Source of the DNA: Ailanthus altissimus
Lineage: Eukaryota; Streptophyta; Magnoliopsida; Sapindales; Simaroubaceae
Reading direction: 5' to 3'
Length of the DNA: 64,000 nucleotides
Assembly: GCA_946807835.1 (NCBI GenBank)
Contig: OX327699.1
Location: forward strand, 20,572,014 to 20,636,013
How positions within the stretch are numbered: position 1 is the first letter of the stretch; every line of letters begins with the position of its first letter. Positions 34,291 to 44,418 of this stretch are shown here, one piece after another. A program made the position numbers and the translations under genes. The notes under the pieces are model-generated. The model made no database searches, had not been told where the DNA came from, and saw only the letters and a program-made list of their open reading frames with translations.

Positions 34291-36735
34291 ATGCTCTCTG
34301 ATGCAAAGCTACTTAAATACTTTTGGGGTGAAGCAATGCGGATTACAGTTGATTTAATTAACCTTTCTCCTTCAGCTCATTTGGATGATGATGTACTTGA
34401 AAGAGTTTGGACTGGGAAAGATGTTTCATATAAGCACTTAAGAGTGTTTGGTTGCAGGGCATTTGTTCATATTTCAAAATATGAGAGGTCGAAGCTTGAC
34501 AATAAGGTTAGTGAGTGTATCTTTTTGGGTTATGCACATGAAGACTTTGGGTACAGATTATGGGATCTAGTGAATCAGAAAATCATCAGAAGCAGATATG
34601 TTACATTTCTTGAAGATCAAATAGTTGATGGGGTAGAGAAAGATGAGAAGCCTCAAGAATGTGATGAAATTTCTATTCCTGATACTTTTATATCAGTTCT
34701 TCCACCTGTAGTTTATGATGATTATGGGGGAGATGCACAAAAAGATTTTGATGATAGAATTGATGATGATGGTCAAGCAGAATAGGTTGAGCAAGCACCT
34801 CCAGAATTATATGATCTACCTGTTGAGTCTTAGTTAAGAAGATCTATGAGATAGCGCCACCACTCCTCCAAATATCCACCACATGAGTACGTGATGCTTA
34901 CAGGTGGGGGAGAACCTGAAAACTTTCAGGAAGTTATGTCTCACTAGCATAAGAATGAGTGATTTAAAGCTATGCAAGAGGAGATAAAATCCTTGCATGA
35001 GAACCACACTTATGAGTTAGCAACACTGCCTAAAGGTAAGACAGCTCTAAAGAACAAATGGGTTTACAGGCTGAAGACTGAAAATAACTCACAACTAAGG
35101 TACAAGGCTAGGTTAGTTATAAAAGGGTTTGGTTAGAAGAAAGGAATTGATTTTAAAGAAATTTTTTCTCATGTAGTGAAGATGTCTTCTATCCGAGTTG
35201 TCATTGGTTTAACAATAAGTTTAAACTTGGAGATTGAGCAGCTTGATGTAAAGACAGTTTTCCTTCATGGTGATTTGGAGGAAAAAATCTACATGAAGCA
35301 GTTTGAGGGATTCAAAGTCAAAGACAAGGAAGATTTAGTGTGCAAGTTGAAGAAAAGCTTATAAGGGCTGAAACAGGCACCGAGACAGTGGTACAAGAAA
35401 TTTGATTCTTTCATGAAAAATTATAATTTCAGCAGGACTACATCAGACCATTGTGTTTTTATAAAGAGGTTTGCTGATAATGATTTCATTGTTCTCTTAC
35501 TTTATGTGAATGATATGTTAATTATTGAACATGATGGTAATAAAATTGAAGGGTTGAAGAGAGAACTCAGTAAGTCATTTGCTATAAAGGATTTAGGACA
35601 GGCTAAACAAATCCTTGGCATGAAGATCTCCCGTGACAGAAAAAATAAAAAGTTATGGTTATCTCAAGAAAACTACATTGAAAGGGTTCTTGAAAGATTC
35701 AACATGAGTAAGGCAAAATCAGTTAGTTCACCACTTACAGGTCACTTCAAGCTTAGTTCTAAACAATGTTCTACAAGTGAGAAAGAAGAGGAAGAAATAG
35801 GTGCAGTGCCTTATACATCAGCTGTTGGTAGTTTGATGTATGCTATGGTTTGTAATAGGTCAGATATTGCTCATGCAGTTGGTGTTGTTAGTCGGTTTCT
35901 CTCTAATCCTGGTAAAGAGCACTGGATGGCAGTGAAGTGAATTTTCAGATACCTTAGAGGCACCTCTAAGATATGTTTGTATTTTGGTGGTGATAAATCT
36001 GTGTTGTTTGGGTACACAGATGCAGACATGACAGGAGATGTGGATTCTAGGAAGTCTACATCAGGATACCTGATTACCTTTGCAGGGGGAGCTGTGTCAT
36101 GACAATCTAGACTTTAGAAATGTGTTGCTTTGTCTACCACAGATGCTGAGTATATTGTAGTTATTGAAACTTGTAAGGAAACCTTGTGGATGAAGAAGTT
36201 CCTACAAGAGTTGAGTGTGAAGTAAGAGAGCTATATAGTTTACTGTGACAGTCAGAGTGCTATTCATTTGGCAAAGAACCCAACATTCCATTCAAGATCC
36301 AAGCACATTGATGTTAGGTATCATTGGGTACGTGACGTATTAGAATCAAAATTGTTACAACTTGAAAAGATATATACAAGTGAAAATGGATCGGATATGA
36401 TGACTAAGTCATTGTCCAAGGACAAACTTCAAGTTTGTAAAGGAGAAACTTCAAGAAGTTCCTACAAGAGTTGAGTGTGAAGTAAGAGAGCTATATAGTT
36501 TACTGTGACAGTCAGAGTGCTATTCATTTGGCAAAGAACCCAACATTCCATTCAAGATCCAAGCACATTGATGTTAGGTATCATTGGGTACGTGACGTAT
36601 TAGAATCAAAATTGTTACAACTTGAAAAGATATATACAAGTGAAAATGGATCGGATATAATGACTAAGTCATTGTCCAAGGAGAAACTTCAAGTTTGTAA
36701 AGGGAAAGTGGGTCTAGTGGATCCTTTCACATGAC
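34291..36735 (+). pseudogene. Copia integrase end, reverse transcriptase and RNase H, with nonsense mutations
   Basis: Continues the same frame after the solo LTR. Integrase end: KYFWGEAMRITVDLIN, then LRVFGCRAFVH and CIFLGYA. Reverse transcriptase: KNKWVYRLK, EQLDVKTVFLHGDLEE, GLKQAPRQWYKKFDSF and LLLYVNDMLI, where the active-site Asp-Asp pair reads Asn-Asp. RNase H: YTDADMTGDVDSRKSTSGYL and ALSTTDAEYI, then HSRSKHIDVRYHWVRD. Stops interrupt it, for example where the motifs VKWIF, VSWQSRLQ and SLYGLK would have Trp, Gln and Tyr. The last 260 bp are tandemly duplicated. Confidence 0.92.
36193..36712 (+). repeat. 260-bp tandem duplication at the end of copia pol
   Basis: The block from 36193 (GAAGAAGTTCCTACAAG...) recurs from 36453 with a 260-bp period and only about two base differences. 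Each copy carries the RNase H tail including HSRSKHIDVRYHWVRD. Near identity points to a recent unequal exchange or an assembly effect. 260 is not a multiple of three, so the second copy is out of the polyprotein frame. Confidence 0.9.
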
Positions 36736-36750
36736 GTGGAGGGGGAGATT

Positions 36751-37424
36751 TTTTGATGGGATCCACATCATATGGGTCCAGGGGCTTGTATGAGATTAAT
36801 CATAAAGGGAGCTAATTGAAATTTTTCATAAGTACACAGTAACTAAAACGTAAAATTCGTGTTTTTGTTTTGAGAAGAAAATAGAATGCAGAAGGCAAAG
36901 GCAGAAACCAGAGAAGAACGAGAGGAAGAAGAAAAAAGAAAACTTAGGGTTTTAGATTCTTCTTGATGATTGGATGTTAATTTGAGCTCCAATTTTGCTC
37001 AAATTTTGAAGGTGAGTTCCTAACAACTTGTTCTACAATTCTATCATTTGATTTTCTATTTAGCCTCTAATATAATATAATCTAACAAATTTACATTTGA
37101 GGAGAATTTGTTAGATTCATTATTGTTAAGCCAAGATTAATATTCTTGATGTTGTGGTAAGCCTCTAGTGTGATTCTAGAGAGAACATTGCTGTAATCTC
37201 ATTATTGTTGTATAGTAGAAGTGTTGATATCGGACTACGGTCTCGTAGTTTTTTCTGAATTGGATTTTCACGTAAAAATTTAGTGTTCATTGTGATTGAT
37301 TGATGGTTTATATTTGTGATAATATTATTTTGTTAATTATGGTGATACACTGCCCATTTTAATAACAACAAAGTGGGAGAAAGAATTATTTTCGCTGCAT
37401 AATATCTTGTAATCATTTCCAATA
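36751..37424 (+). repeat. 3' LTR of the copia element
   Basis: Directly follows the polypurine tract and matches the 5' LTR from GGGATCCACATCA onward. It ends ATTTCCAATA, a decayed form of CCCAACA. The expected TG at its start has decayed to TT. Confidence 0.85.
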
Positions 37425-37867
37425 AAAGAAAATGCTTGTATAAAGCAAACACAATTTTATTCTTATATAATTCTGTAAGAAGCAAATATCCTCTCGTACT
37501 TATATTCATGCCATTTCATAATTTAATTAGAAACACATGAGCATATTGTCACTGGCGCCGCAGCGTTCAACTTTAGGCACCGATCTTGTATTGTGCCTGC
37601 ACGCTTTTCTCGCCTCATTTTGCATCTTTGAATTTAATTTTGTTTTTCTCATCATATCATGCACGTTTTAGATTTTCTCAAACATATTTCACATGTTTTA
37701 GATTTTTTATAATTTTTTTTTAAATAAATTTTACAATACTTATTCAAAGAAAATTATTAAATCACTAAAAATTCAATAAATATTAACCATGCATGGATTA
37801 CTTTTGTCAGGTTCGTGACACTTTGTAACCATAGAAATATACCCAAACATGCTACATGATACTAACT
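37425..37867. other. Spacer between the copia element and the phytocyanin exon
   Basis: This would have to hold the second phytocyanin exon if the gene were complete. I translated the minus strand here and saw no plastocyanin-like C-terminal segment, only AT-rich sequence. Confidence 0.6.
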
Positions 37868-38058
37868 TAGTGTATCATATATAAAAAAGGGAATATTCTG
37901 GAAAGCCCACTCAGTGTAATTAAAGCCTGAACGCCAGTTTTCAGATCCCCAACGATAATAGTCCTGGCTGGGCTGGCTTGGTTGACTGCCAATAGAGAGG
38001 CAGCTAAACAGAGAACAAACCCTTGTGCAGCGAGACTGAGACTCATCTTCATTCTCAA
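37868..38058 (-). pseudogene. Phytocyanin (plastocyanin-like domain) first exon, frameshifted and without a second exon
   Basis: The start codon at 38058 leads into a signal peptide (MKMSLSLAAQGFVLCLAASL, then Ala-Val-Asn-Gln-Ala). Next comes RTIIVGD, the usual start of a mature phytocyanin (T-x-VGG). From there the annotated frame drifts. Shifting by one base gives SENWRSGFNYTEWAFQNIPF, then FIYDTL, a clear match to the blue-copper domain start. So a single base is lost near 37960, in the VGG-S junction. Members of the family are secreted or GPI-anchored apoplastic electron-transfer or arabinogalactan-like proteins, with an intron after the NDTL-type motif. A GTTAGT donor is present at that point, but no second exon follows. 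A TATA-like TATTATAAAA lies upstream near 38155-38165. Confidence 0.75.
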
Positions 38059-38165
38059 ATTTCCCTAATGATCGAGCAAGCTTCTAAATAAGCTAAACAA
38101 TTAGGTGGAATGAGATGGTTATTGTGGTGAGAAGCATAAGCTGGCATGGGGTTTTTTATAATAGG

Positions 38166-40690
38166 CTGACAGCTAACTAAACTATATTTCTCAGAGCAAA
38201 CCTGCCAAACTTACCCACTTTTCTCACTTTATTTGGCTGGTAAAAAAAAAAGAAGCATATAATTTTTTTTTGTTTAATTCGTTCAAAGTTCTGGAGCTAC
38301 GTTGTGAAATTCTCAATTCTTTTCCCATATGCCAATTACCTTAACGTCACTTTTTTCAAATCACCAAACAGTGAATCAAAGTGATTGTATTCTCAAAAAC
38401 TGTATGTGATTATACAGCCAAAATGAGAAGGCTTAATTTGTCAGTTACAGAAGTTGACAGAAAACGTTTGGTCACGGAGATTCGGTGGATGTCCATTAAG
38501 ACAAAGATTATTAATGAATTGAAATGGGATAATTTCTATGATTAAGTAGCTAGTGAGCCATTAAATAAAGTCATTATACAACTACTGAATCAGAATGTGG
38601 GTTGGTTGCACAGTTACAAGTTAGTAAGTTACAACGATATACATCAGCTCGGTCAATCAATGACAGTCTCCTTATGCCTTCCTGGTTTCTCGTGACGTAA
38701 AAATACGACTGGCCAAAACACATGCAACCGACAATTTGCAAATTGGAAGTTATATGAATAAACAGGCCTTAGTGGATATAATAACAATTAAGCGGCATTC
38801 AGCAAGCTTATAATTCACTTTAAAAGTATTACAACTTCAAGGACTATATGCTCTTCATTATCATAATCACATTTATGTTCTACTAGGGTAACTTTATTGT
38901 TTTGCATTGAAAAAAAAAATTAATGTTTGCTATCTAGTATCTAGCAGATCTAAATTTTATATCTGGGTTTATGTTTATTTCCCCTAGAATTTTTATATCA
39001 TAGTATTAGCCTCAATCCCATAAAATCCATTTTTTTTGGGAGACTCAAGCTCATCTCATGAGCCTCAATCCATATATCTCGAGGTTTTTGGTCTTGACTA
39101 GACTTATCCCAAAGAACATTATGTAGGCTATGGCCTATTAGCTCTAATAGGCTCTAAACTCATTGGAAAAGAGATTTTGGATATGATCATAACTTTTTGA
39201 TATCAACACTAAATATTAATAAGATATTTTCAATGATTTTCAATTGGATCTAATAGTGTTTCAAAGATTTTCAACACTAAATAAGATATTTTTGATATCA
39301 ATATTAGTTAAGTAGATCATTTAAGCACTCTTAATAAGACCAATTATTTCTCTCTCTTGAGTAAGTAAAAGTACCTATTTGTACTTATTTATTATTAAAA
39401 ACCAAAGTTGAGTTATCTAATTATCTTGAAAACTCGAATTACCTTTAATTTGAAGATTCTTATAATCACAAAATTTTTAAAACAAATCTTCCTATAATCT
39501 TAGAAAGTGATTGGAATAGGAAATGAGACAATTTGTTATAATCTTATAAGAATTTAACTATCAACGACGTTTATAAAAAATAATTCGAGAATAGAGAATG
39601 TGAAAATTTGGAGACTTTTTTTTGACTTTTTTAAGAGAATGGAATCTCTTAAACCTCTAAAAAAAATTTCTTTTGCACTCTTTCTTTATATTTTATATAT
39701 TTTTTTCATTGTTCGGCAAACACAATACTCTAACATGGCTCTCACACGTCATTCATTACACGTCATAAGTTCAATAATAAACTCAAATATTATTTATATT
39801 AAAATATAAATTCGATTCATTAACTTAGGATTATCCAAAATCTAAGTCAACAATGATTTAAGTAAAAAGGAAAAATGATTTCCTTTTGTCAAAACTTAGC
39901 AAAAACACAAAATGAAGTGCTTTATTTTATCAATTTTTTTTAAAGCCAGCCGTTTAGAACCAGGTACACCTCCTCTAATTCCTTTTTATGTTCAAGTAAA
40001 CGGATAAATTTAAGTTTCACCATGAGAACCTACACATCCCAATCAATTGCAAACTTACTCAAATCCGTGCGAGAAAGGTTGCTTTTTTTTTTCCTCCGTC
40101 TTTTGATGAATATACATGGATCTTGCAACTGATTTTCTTTTTTTTAAAAAAAAAAAATTCGCTCAACAATTCTTTTTTATTTTAACATTGATTTACAAAG
40201 AAGAAAAAAATATTAATCTCTTTGGAGTTTTAGTTAAAGAATACGGATGTGTAACGAATGTTAAGGATCTTTTATGAGATTTTATTATAAATTTATGATA
40301 ATTGTAGAAAATATTTTTAATATCAAACTCAACACTTTCATGTTAATCGAGATATATAATTGTCATTTGAATATGATTACGATTACTTTTTTCTTTTTCT
40401 TTTTTAACTCCTAAAAATATACTATAAACCTTTCAGTTTCAGAGTTTTAAAGTCAAACATGAGAAGACCTGACTTATGACTTGACTCTCTCCCGATCCGA
40501 ACCGCTAACAAAAAGGACCGTTGACCCGGCTCATAGTCATATGAAACTTTGCACTCACGTACGACTTAACGCTGTCGTTTTTCTGCCGCGCGCCTTGAAC
40601 TTTCCTGCTACTATCCGAATCCCGGAAGCAAGAACTTCATCGAACGCTGTCGTTTCAATTTGCCTTCTTTATTTCCCCGACAGTGCTTGA
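38166..40690. other. Intergenic region between the phytocyanin exon and the thioredoxin-like gene
   Basis: AT-rich DNA with poly-A/T runs and short repeats of ATATTTTTGATATCAA type near 39200-39300. No supportable gene. The GC-richer last 200 bp (40490-40700) probably belong to the promoter and first exon of the next gene. Confidence 0.5.
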
Positions 40691-40763
40691 GTAGTAACCC
40701 ACATCTCTCTCCAAGTCAGTGACTCGTTATCCGGGTGATGGAATTGTAGCGGCTGCTTAAAAG

Positions 40764-41339
40764 GTTCGTTCTTTAATCCCTTCTAGTAATTAATTATTTG
40801 TTTTAGGTAATCGGAAGAAACATCAAATTTTGGATGTTATGGGGTTTCTGATCTTACAATTACAAAACAGGAGTTGTCAGTTAGCAAATTAGAAACATAC
40901 GACGACGACGAATTTCCTTTTTTAATTTTTAAATTTGTATATTTAGTTGTAGAAACAATGCCATTCCTGACACTGAACTGAATTAGTTTGTTTTTTTTAA
41001 GTAAAATTCATTTTATTCTAAAAATAAATAAATAAAATTCATTTATCATATGATTTTTCCTTTGTGTAGTATATTCATTATTTCCAACAAGTAACTTTAA
41101 GTGTGAAAAGAGACCCTTTTATAGAACTGTTATAACATTCCAAAAATATTAGTAATTCAGGTTTAGCATTTTGTGCTGCTTATTTTTCACAAAGTCAGTT
41201 ATTGATGTATTTTATTTATTGTTTTAAAGTTAAAACAACACTTTGCATCCCTGCTGTGATTTATAACTAGGGCTTATTATGACAGAATTGGCAAAAATCC
41301 GTTTTTGAAGTTTGTTGACAAAGAAAAAGGAAATTTCAG
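40764..41339 (+). other. Probable 5'-UTR intron of the thioredoxin-like gene
   Basis: AAAAG|GTTCGTTC at 40763/40764 is a plausible donor. The acceptor is TTTCAG at 41334-41339, so the start codon would be the first codon of the second exon. The T-rich sequence between fits a plant leader intron. Inferred; no transcript seen. Confidence 0.45.
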
Positions 41340-42933
41340 ATGATGGGTTCTTCTCGAAAGCAACCTTTGTTTTGTCTGAAATGGCCATGGGATAATACCC
41401 GAAACCCGCAAAGTCCTAATCTTTGTACTTTTGAAGGTCCTTGGTTGTTCAAATCATTGCAAAATCTTGGATCTATTGCTTTCAATTCATTCAATTCATT
41501 TTCAAGATCTTCATATTCATGGATCGACTCCTTTAGTCCATCCCAATTATCTTCTAGAGCCAGCCAAAACAATAACTTGAAGTCAAAGAAAAGGATCTTG
41601 AATCTGGAAGAGCAAGGAGAGGCAGAGCAAAGAGCATTTGCATTGGCACTGGCAAGTGGGAAAGAGGCTACAGTAATCGAGTTCTACTCACCCAAATGCA
41701 GTCTGTGCAATTCCTTACTTGGTTTTGTCACGGAGGTGGAGGGTAGAAACTCGAACTGGCTAAACATTGTTATGGCAGATGCTGAAAATGATAAATGGCT
41801 GCCTGAGGTAGTGTATTGCTTACCTGACTTCTTTATATAGATTATTGAAATTTTAGAAGTATGGCAATGGAATTTTTGGGTTTTGATCGTGGTTTTGTTT
41901 AACTTGTTCTGTCATGTGTTGTCTCAGTCTAGAACTAAGCTTGTTTGTTGTGAAAAATTATGATTTCTTGTGTAATGAAAAAAAAAAAATTAAATTGATG
42001 ACTCAACCTGTCTTTTATTTTTTAATCTTCTCTTTGTTATTGGAGTGCCTTCTGCTATAATCAAATCTATATATTTAGATTCATGGAACTTCCTTTAAGT
42101 CATCTAATCAGATTCACAGCATTTGCATCCATGGAATTTTTTATTAGTCTCGTCATAGTTTGATTTTATCAACATTTAATCATTCTTAAGCTTCGAATTG
42201 AATGAATACTTCTTGAAAATCTTGTCTATGGCATGTTGAAGAATTTTGATGTGAAAAATGTTAAGTAAATAGTTTCACGGAATATGATCATTATAACATC
42301 ATATCTGTACAAGGTTGGTTCATTAGACGAATTGAAAGTTATTAAAAGCTGCAATTTTGGAATCATAGCTGTTTCCTTTTGTGGAATTCCTCACTGTTTG
42401 CTCTAATCATTGTGAAGGCCTTCAGTAGAAGATGCATCTGACACTGTTAGCTAGAAAGAGCTAGTGAGTAGTGACGTGGGTCATTCACCAAGAGGACCTT
42501 CTGTTATCACTTCTTGTGACAAGTCTCATTATTATTCTTTGAACTCGTAGTATTATTCAGCCTTGCTGTGAAATATTCTCGTTTTTTTCGGTCTCTATAC
42601 ATCAATTTATGGAATCATTGGTTTACATTGGTGTGGTTAGTATTCTGGTTATAATTTAATTGAGCTTCATTTCAAATTAGTGTCTGCTGGAAATGCTATT
42701 GGTCATTCCCGTCACAATGACATAAATAAATCAATTTGGGATTCATAATTTATGTTCATTCTTTGTTAATGCAGCTTCTCCATTATGACATCCATTACGT
42801 TCCGTGTTTTGTACTGTTGGACAAAAATGGGAAGGCACTGGCAAGGACTGGTATTCCAAGCAGTCGGCTACATGTAGTGGCTGGTGTCTCTCATCTTCTC
42901 AAAATGAAGCGCCCCTTGGAGAATAGTGGCTAG
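41340..42933 (+). CDS. Thioredoxin-like protein, two coding exons (41340-41807, 42775-42933)
   Basis: Exon 1 ends WLPE just before a GTAGTG donor. Exon 2 starts after TTAATGCAG, in phase 0, and ends with TAG at 42931; together 208 residues. The first 80 residues are rich in Ser, Asn and Phe with few acids, like a plastid transit peptide. The rest has a thioredoxin fold: [13 protein letters not shown] (Cys120-Ser-Leu-Cys123 in place of the classic CGPC), an IVMADAEND strand, and [19 protein letters not shown], where Pro166 fits the cis-proline before strand 4. The CSLC active site predicts a different redox potential from ordinary thioredoxins. Partner and substrate cannot be told from sequence. 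The Met at 41343 is an alternative start. The intron is 967 bp. Confidence 0.85.
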
Positions 42934-44022
42934 ATTAGATCAAAATGAGATCAGCAAGACTGTCATCCGTGTAAGTTGATGAAAGATATTTTCGGGAGTG
43001 CAAATAAAATGGATTTAGAAGAGAAAAGCTGAATTCATGCATAAACATCCAAACCTTGTAGTTTTTTATGGGCAAAAAAAAAAATTAGAACAGACTGCAA
43101 GGAGGCATGGATTCCATTCATGTTTACTTATGGCTTAGACGAGACTTGTTCATTTTACAAGCATTTCCAACATGTTTTTTTTTAAAAAAAAAAAAATCAT
43201 ATGATGCTCTTGTAAAGTGTAAATTGCTGTAATCAGCTTGATTTAATAAGATTGATGCAGTCTTAATCTAAAGGAAATGGCAAATTGGGTGGTTATTTGT
43301 CCTATTCTGAATTCAAATAAACAAGGTTGTTGAGGCTTAACTTAACGCAATGCAACTCCGAATGAACAGTTGTGCTATTCATGTATTCTTCATGGGGAAT
43401 GCCTACACTATTACGTTGGCCTTTTTGTTTTTCCTAGTAACTTTTGATTTCTAGTTAAGGGCTTTCATTTGTATAGAAGCGTCGGTTTGTTTGTTTTTGT
43501 TGTGATTGAGGAAATGAACCGTATGGTATGTGAAATGTAAATAACTGACATGCTCATGGGTCCACGAACATTACCCTGGCAGCTTGTATTCTGGAGCTTC
43601 AAAGTCACTGAGAGTAAGGAGTTAATTTCCATTTGGGATTTGGCTGCAGAATTAAATTACTTAACCTAACAACGGAATTTTTGTTTTTAATGTTCTGCAA
43701 CCTGATACAACATTGATTGCCCATAATTTCGGAATATAGCTTCCTAGGATTCAAAAAATTCATACAGGCTTGTGAGAGGCATATCAAGTTTTGAAATCAA
43801 AATTAAGGATCCTGAGTCTCCTCGTTAATTTGATGAACGCAATAACCACAATGTTAACAGTATTAATTAACTGATAAGGCAAAAAGAAAGCGAGTTTTCG
43901 GAACCTCCTACACCAAATACAACGCAGGACTCAGCAAGATGCTGGAACCAAGTTGAAATATAAGGAATACAAATAAAACAGAGCTGCTGCAAAAGATTGT
44001 TAATGACAAAGGAAGAACCTTG
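42934..44022. other. 3' flanks between two convergent genes
   Basis: Holds the 3' UTR of the thioredoxin-like gene (AATAAAAT at about 43003 is a possible poly(A) signal) and that of the convergent membrane-protein gene. Poly-T/A runs near 43170. No coding signal. Confidence 0.6.
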
Positions 44023-44385
44023 TTAAGAATCGGCACGTGAAGGTCGGTTTGAAGATGAGGGTTCTTGTTCTTCATGCTCTGGGGTTGGGGTTTGGATTGA
44101 AACAGAGGTGTCAGTAACGTTGGGCTGAGGTGGTGGGGGACTAATTGTTCCATCAATGCAAGAAGAGAACTTGCGCTCCGCCCAACTCTCTATATCGAAC
44201 TGACCATAACCCATGATTCTCTTTCCCGAGCAGATCCGTGGAATCATGCCAGCTAGTACGCCCAAGATTATGATCACAACCAGTACAGCTATGACTTGCC
44301 CAACCGAGCCGTGGCTAGAGTGGGTGTTGTATGACTGCTGAGTTATAGTCGCTGCCGGTGGTTGCTGGCCCAGCGGCATTGACAT
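44023..44385 (-). CDS. Small single-pass membrane protein of unknown function
   Basis: 120 residues from the Met at 44385; an upstream in-frame Met at 44418 would add 11 residues. The N-terminal 27 residues are polar (QQPPAATITQQ). A single strong membrane segment follows (about 28-49, VGQVIAVLVVIIILGVLAGM), then a basic and Cys-containing stretch (PRICSGKRIMGYGQFDIESW and ERKFSSCIDG), and a Pro/Glu/Ser-rich acidic tail. I recognise this as a plant-wide family of small membrane proteins of the GYG-x-DIE-W-ERK-SSCIDG type with no assigned role. The basic residues after the helix suggest the C-terminus is cytosolic. It is intronless. Confidence 0.8.
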   Translation of the reverse strand: MSMPLGQQPPAATITQQSYNTHSSHGSVGQVIAVLVVIIILGVLAGMIPRICSGKRIMGYGQFDIESWAERKFSSCIDGTISPPPPQPNVTDTSVSIQTPTPEHEEQEPSSSNRPSRADS

Positions 44386-44418
44386 TTTTAGCTGAGGGCT
44401 ACTGTGAAAGATGTACAA

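Larger units (their letters stand above)
30212..37424 (+). mobile_element. Ty1/copia retrotransposon, complete in outline but inactive
   Basis: Two LTRs (about 30212-30888 and 36751-37424) flank a primer-binding site (TGGTATCAGAG at 30892), a gag-pol frame and a polypurine tract (GGAGGGGGAGAT at about 36738-36749). Domain order protease, integrase, reverse transcriptase, RNase H identifies Ty1/copia. GAAGA (30207-30211) and AAAGA (37425-37429) are a likely TSD with one mismatch. The frame is split by a solo LTR at 32741-34290 and closed by about a dozen stop codons. It lies just downstream of a phytocyanin exon on the opposite strand. Confidence 0.93.

Noticed and set aside
40481..40690. 69-residue open frame before the thioredoxin-like gene
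   Set aside because: It lies in the GC-richer promoter/leader region and shows no domain.
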